A DNA stretch of 8,508 nt, from assembly GCA_024640925.1 (NCBI GenBank), contig JAHEEB010000108.1, positions 703-9,210 on the forward strand, read 5' to 3'. The notes beneath the pieces are model-generated. The model worked only from the letters and a program-made list of their open reading frames with translations, had not been told where the DNA came from and searched no databases. The first letter of the stretch is position 1, and each line of letters opens with the position of its first letter. Shown piece after piece: positions 6,166-8,508 of this stretch. A program made the translations under genes and the position numbers. Source of the stretch: Bacteroidota bacterium (lineage in GTDB: Bacteria > Bacteroidota > Bacteroidia > Bacteroidales > UBA10428).

Positions 6166-8508
6166 ATGAAAGTAACTATGAAGTTTGTAACCACTTTTAT
6201 CTTAATTCTGTTATCGATGGGTATTATGTTTGCCCAGGATGCCGATACTTCTTTACATGCCGCTGTCTGGAACAAAAACCTGGAACAGGCGAAAAAAATT
6301 CTTGAAACCGGGTATAACATTGAAACTAAGAATTCCAATGATCAAACCGCTTTTTATGTTGCATGCCTCATTAATAATGTCGAAATTGCCAAATACCTTG
6401 CCGAAAAGGGCGCTAATGTTGTTGAGTATAGTTTGTGGAACATGCCTTCTCCTAAAGAGTTAAGTATTAAAAATAACAATGTTGAACTATTCAAACTTAT
6501 TGTCGCAAAAGATATTATTCCGGAGGAGGAGAAAACAAACCCATCTTCCGACTATGCTGTCTTTCACGATTTGGATACCCTTTACCTGCTTAACCTGGCC
6601 GCAAGTGAAGGACAAATAGAGATATTCAAATATCTATTTGAAACATTTAAAATAGATATCAGTAAGAAAGAAGTCTATGAATTATTAAGTTCTGCCATTT
6701 CCGCTAACCGTTTAGAAATTATTAAATATCTTGTTGGATTAGGATTTCATCTCAACGATTTTTCAGAAGACTATACAAATCCGGTAATTTTAGCTGCAGA
6801 AACCAGCACTCCCGAAACCATCAGACTTTTAATAGAGCTTGGGGCGAAACAGGACTCCTCTGAATATTATACACCATTGTATAGTGCTGTTTATGCCAAT
6901 CAGGAGGATAATGCAATATTGCTGATGGAATATGATTGTAAGATTCTGAAAGATACGAGCTACACCATGGGAATTCTGGCCGATTTAGGGGAGAATCACA
7001 TGAATAAGTTAGCTAAACAGCTGATTGAAAAAATAGGTGATCTATCTACCTATAAATCAAAAGAACTAAATCCGTTAAATAAGGCTATTGTTGCAAATAA
7101 CCTTGAATTTGTTGATCTGATGATTCGCCATGGAGTGGATATCAATGCTTCGGATGAATACGGAGAGACTCCATTAAACAACCTTGTTGTTAACCTGAAT
7201 TACTACGATACGAATTTTTTTATAAACCTGAATAACCAGAAATATTTACTTGAAAAAGGTGCGAATCCGAACATTTCATATTATGGTACAACAACACCAT
7301 TTCAAAACCTGGTAAAATTCTGTGCTGATTATTATTTTGAAGGATCATCGCCGGAAAGAGATTCGTTGGTTACATTAATCCGTTTCTATATTTCAAAAGG
7401 AGGAGATATTCTGGTTTCGGATAATTATGGATCATCTGCTTTTTCTGTTGCTGACGATGAGATAAAACAAGAATTCAGAGAAAAACTTTCTTCTAAAATG
7501 TTTATTTTTGAACCAGAAGAAACATCTGTTATTCTCGATAAAACCAGTGAATTATGGAGTCAGAATCCTTTACTCAATTTTGAAGTAGGCGAAGAAATTA
7601 CTATTCCCAATTACTTTTATCTTATTTGTAAGTCAGAAAATATTGAACCATGGACTGAGAATCTTCTGGTTGAATCTGAAGATGAATCCTATGACGATTA
7701 TAATGGTGTAATTACATCCATTCCGGCTATAATTATTGCTTCCATCAATAATCAAGTATCGATAATAAACAGCCTGAGCCGTAAAATACTCTTCACCACA
7801 GAAAATCATTTCGATTCTGCCAGTGCCATTATAATGGGAGAAAAAATTCTTCTGCAAACTGGTTCGGATTATTTTCTTACGGATGAATACTTCTCTAAAG
7901 TGGAAAGAAATGCATTTACCAACTATTTAAACGAAAATAAAATAACAATTCCTGGTAAACAAAAGGCCCTTAACCTGAATAAAAGATTATTGCTGGTCAA
8001 AACAGGTTCAGATAGTCTAATAAGCATGATTCGTTGGAGTGAGGACTTCAGCAAGGTTGAGAAAATTGATATATCAAGTGTTCTCAAAGAAGTTCTTCCG
8101 GATCCTGAATTTTCATGTTTTTCTTCAGATGGACAATGGTTATTGACCGGCCAAAGTTCGAAGAATCTCGATGAATACTCAGAGGAAAAAGAGGTACAGT
8201 TTAGCTTATACTATATAACTGCGAATGAAAAAATCTCGTTTTCGAAACGCATACTTATTGGTCCTAAGTTTTATTCTTCTCCGAAAATATCCAATGCAGC
8301 AACAGAAGGGGGTAAAGGTTTTTGCATCGAAAGTTCCAGCGATTATCAGTACAATTTTATAGACCTGGCAGATGTTGATAGTTTAATCGGAGGAGTAGCA
8401 GAAGAGACGAAAAAAGTTCTGGCTTCAGAAGTATTTGCTTTCAATTCGGCTAAAGTGAGAAAATACCTGAGAAAAGAAAAGGACAAGAAAATACTCTCTC
8501 TTTTAAAA
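6166..8508 (+). CDS. Exported ankyrin-repeat protein with C-terminal propeller-like region, cut by the window edge
   Basis: The frame is open from ATG 6166 through the last base, 781 codons without a stop, so the C-terminus is missing. Residues 1-24 are a signal peptide: basic start MKVTMK, hydrophobic core to Met21, then FAQD with likely cleavage after Ala23. The mature protein would be periplasmic, surface-linked or secreted. Ankyrin-type repeats follow from about 27 to 440: clear units begin DTSLHAAVWNKNLEQAKKIL (27-46), DQTAFYVACLINNVEIAKYL (59-78), NPVILAAETSTPETIRLLIE (about 205-224), NPLNKAIVANNLEFVDLMIR (302-321) and YGETPLNNL (332-340), with GAN/GVDIN turns. Several units between are degenerate or carry insertions. 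Residues 446 to 781 lack ankyrin character; they are beta-rich, and SSDGQWLLTGQSS (653-665) looks like a WD40/propeller blade. Start could also be ATG 6178. Role unknown; probably protein binding. Nothing links it to its neighbours. Confidence 0.88.
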   Translation, partial: MKVTMKFVTTFILILLSMGIMFAQDADTSLHAAVWNKNLEQAKKILETGYNIETKNSNDQTAFYVACLINNVEIAKYLAEKGANVVEYSLWNMPSPKELSIKNNNVELFKLIVAKDIIPEEEKTNPSSDYAVFHDLDTLYLLNLAASEGQIEIFKYLFETFKIDISKKEVYELLSSAISANRLEIIKYLVGLGFHLNDFSEDYTNPVILAAETSTPETIRLLIELGAKQDSSEYYTPLYSAVYANQEDNAILLMEYDCKILKDTSYTMGILADLGENHMNKLAKQLIEKIGDLSTYKSKELNPLNKAIVANNLEFVDLMIRHGVDINASDEYGETPLNNLVVNLNYYDTNFFINLNNQKYLLEKGANPNISYYGTTTPFQNLVKFCADYYFEGSSPERDSLVTLIRFYISKGGDILVSDNYGSSAFSVADDEIKQEFREKLSSKMFIFEPEETSVILDKTSELWSQNPLLNFEVGEEITIPNYFYLICKSENIEPWTENLLVESEDESYDDYNGVITSIPAIIIASINNQVSIINSLSRKILFTTENHFDSASAIIMGEKILLQTGSDYFLTDEYFSKVERNAFTNYLNENKITIPGKQKALNLNKRLLLVKTGSDSLISMIRWSEDFSKVEKIDISSVLKEVLPDPEFSCFSSDGQWLLTGQSSKNLDEYSEEKEVQFSLYYITANEKISFSKRILIGPKFYSSPKISNAATEGGKGFCIESSSDYQYNFIDLADVDSLIGGVAEETKKVLASEVFAFNSAKVRKYLRKEKDKKILSLLK

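Noticed and set aside
6084..6463. Open frames on both strands overlapping the start of the ankyrin gene
   Set aside because: The ankyrin frame there has a signal peptide and clear repeats; the alternative frames have neither.
7633..7857. Antisense open frame of 74 codons in the ankyrin gene's second half
   Set aside because: The sense frame is uninterrupted for 781 codons; the antisense product has no recognisable features.
1..8508. Search for CRISPR arrays, tRNA or rRNA genes, and retron- or TA-like units
   Set aside because: No regularly spaced direct repeats of 20 bases or more, no tRNA-like conserved loops and no toxin/antitoxin pair were seen by eye on either strand.

Overview
The window looks like a piece of a Bacteroidota chromosome (Bacteroidia/Flavobacteriia type), judged from AT-rich DNA, A/T-rich leaders that mostly lack a good Shine-Dalgarno sequence, a Bacteroidota-style AraC-family regulator, an export signal ending in Phe-Ala-Gln, and TPR and ankyrin proteins typical of that phylum. 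This assignment rests on protein style, not on a marker gene. There is no rRNA, tRNA, CRISPR array or complete mobile element.

Layout from left to right: (1) a four-helix membrane protein on the minus strand (45-500), divergent from (2) an AraC/PchR-type transcriptional regulator (622-1620). (3) About 300 bases without a convincing gene, holding a CAGATT tandem motif. (4) A two-gene unit: an 88-residue membrane protein (1927-2193) whose stop overlaps the start of an ABC ATPase (2190-2858). (5) A leader-like 25-codon frame (2919-2996), then a 141-residue four-helix membrane protein (3026-3451). (6) A 739-residue polytopic membrane protein with about nine C-terminal TPR units (3592-5811), resembling the TMTC-like branch of GT-C glycosyltransferases. 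(7) About 350 bases without a gene, holding an insertion-sequence-end-like motif. (8) A long exported ankyrin-repeat protein with a C-terminal, probably beta-propeller-like region, open from 6166 to the window edge.

Only the small membrane protein and the ABC ATPase are clearly meant to work together, by the ATGA overlap and shared logic: they look like a minimal ABC system in which a two- or three-helix protein supplies the membrane part. The regulator and its divergent membrane neighbour may be a sensor/target pair. The TMTC-like protein and the ankyrin protein each look like single transcription units. The strongest candidate for an undescribed system is the 88-residue protein plus ABC ATPase pair; the next is the exported ankyrin/propeller protein.
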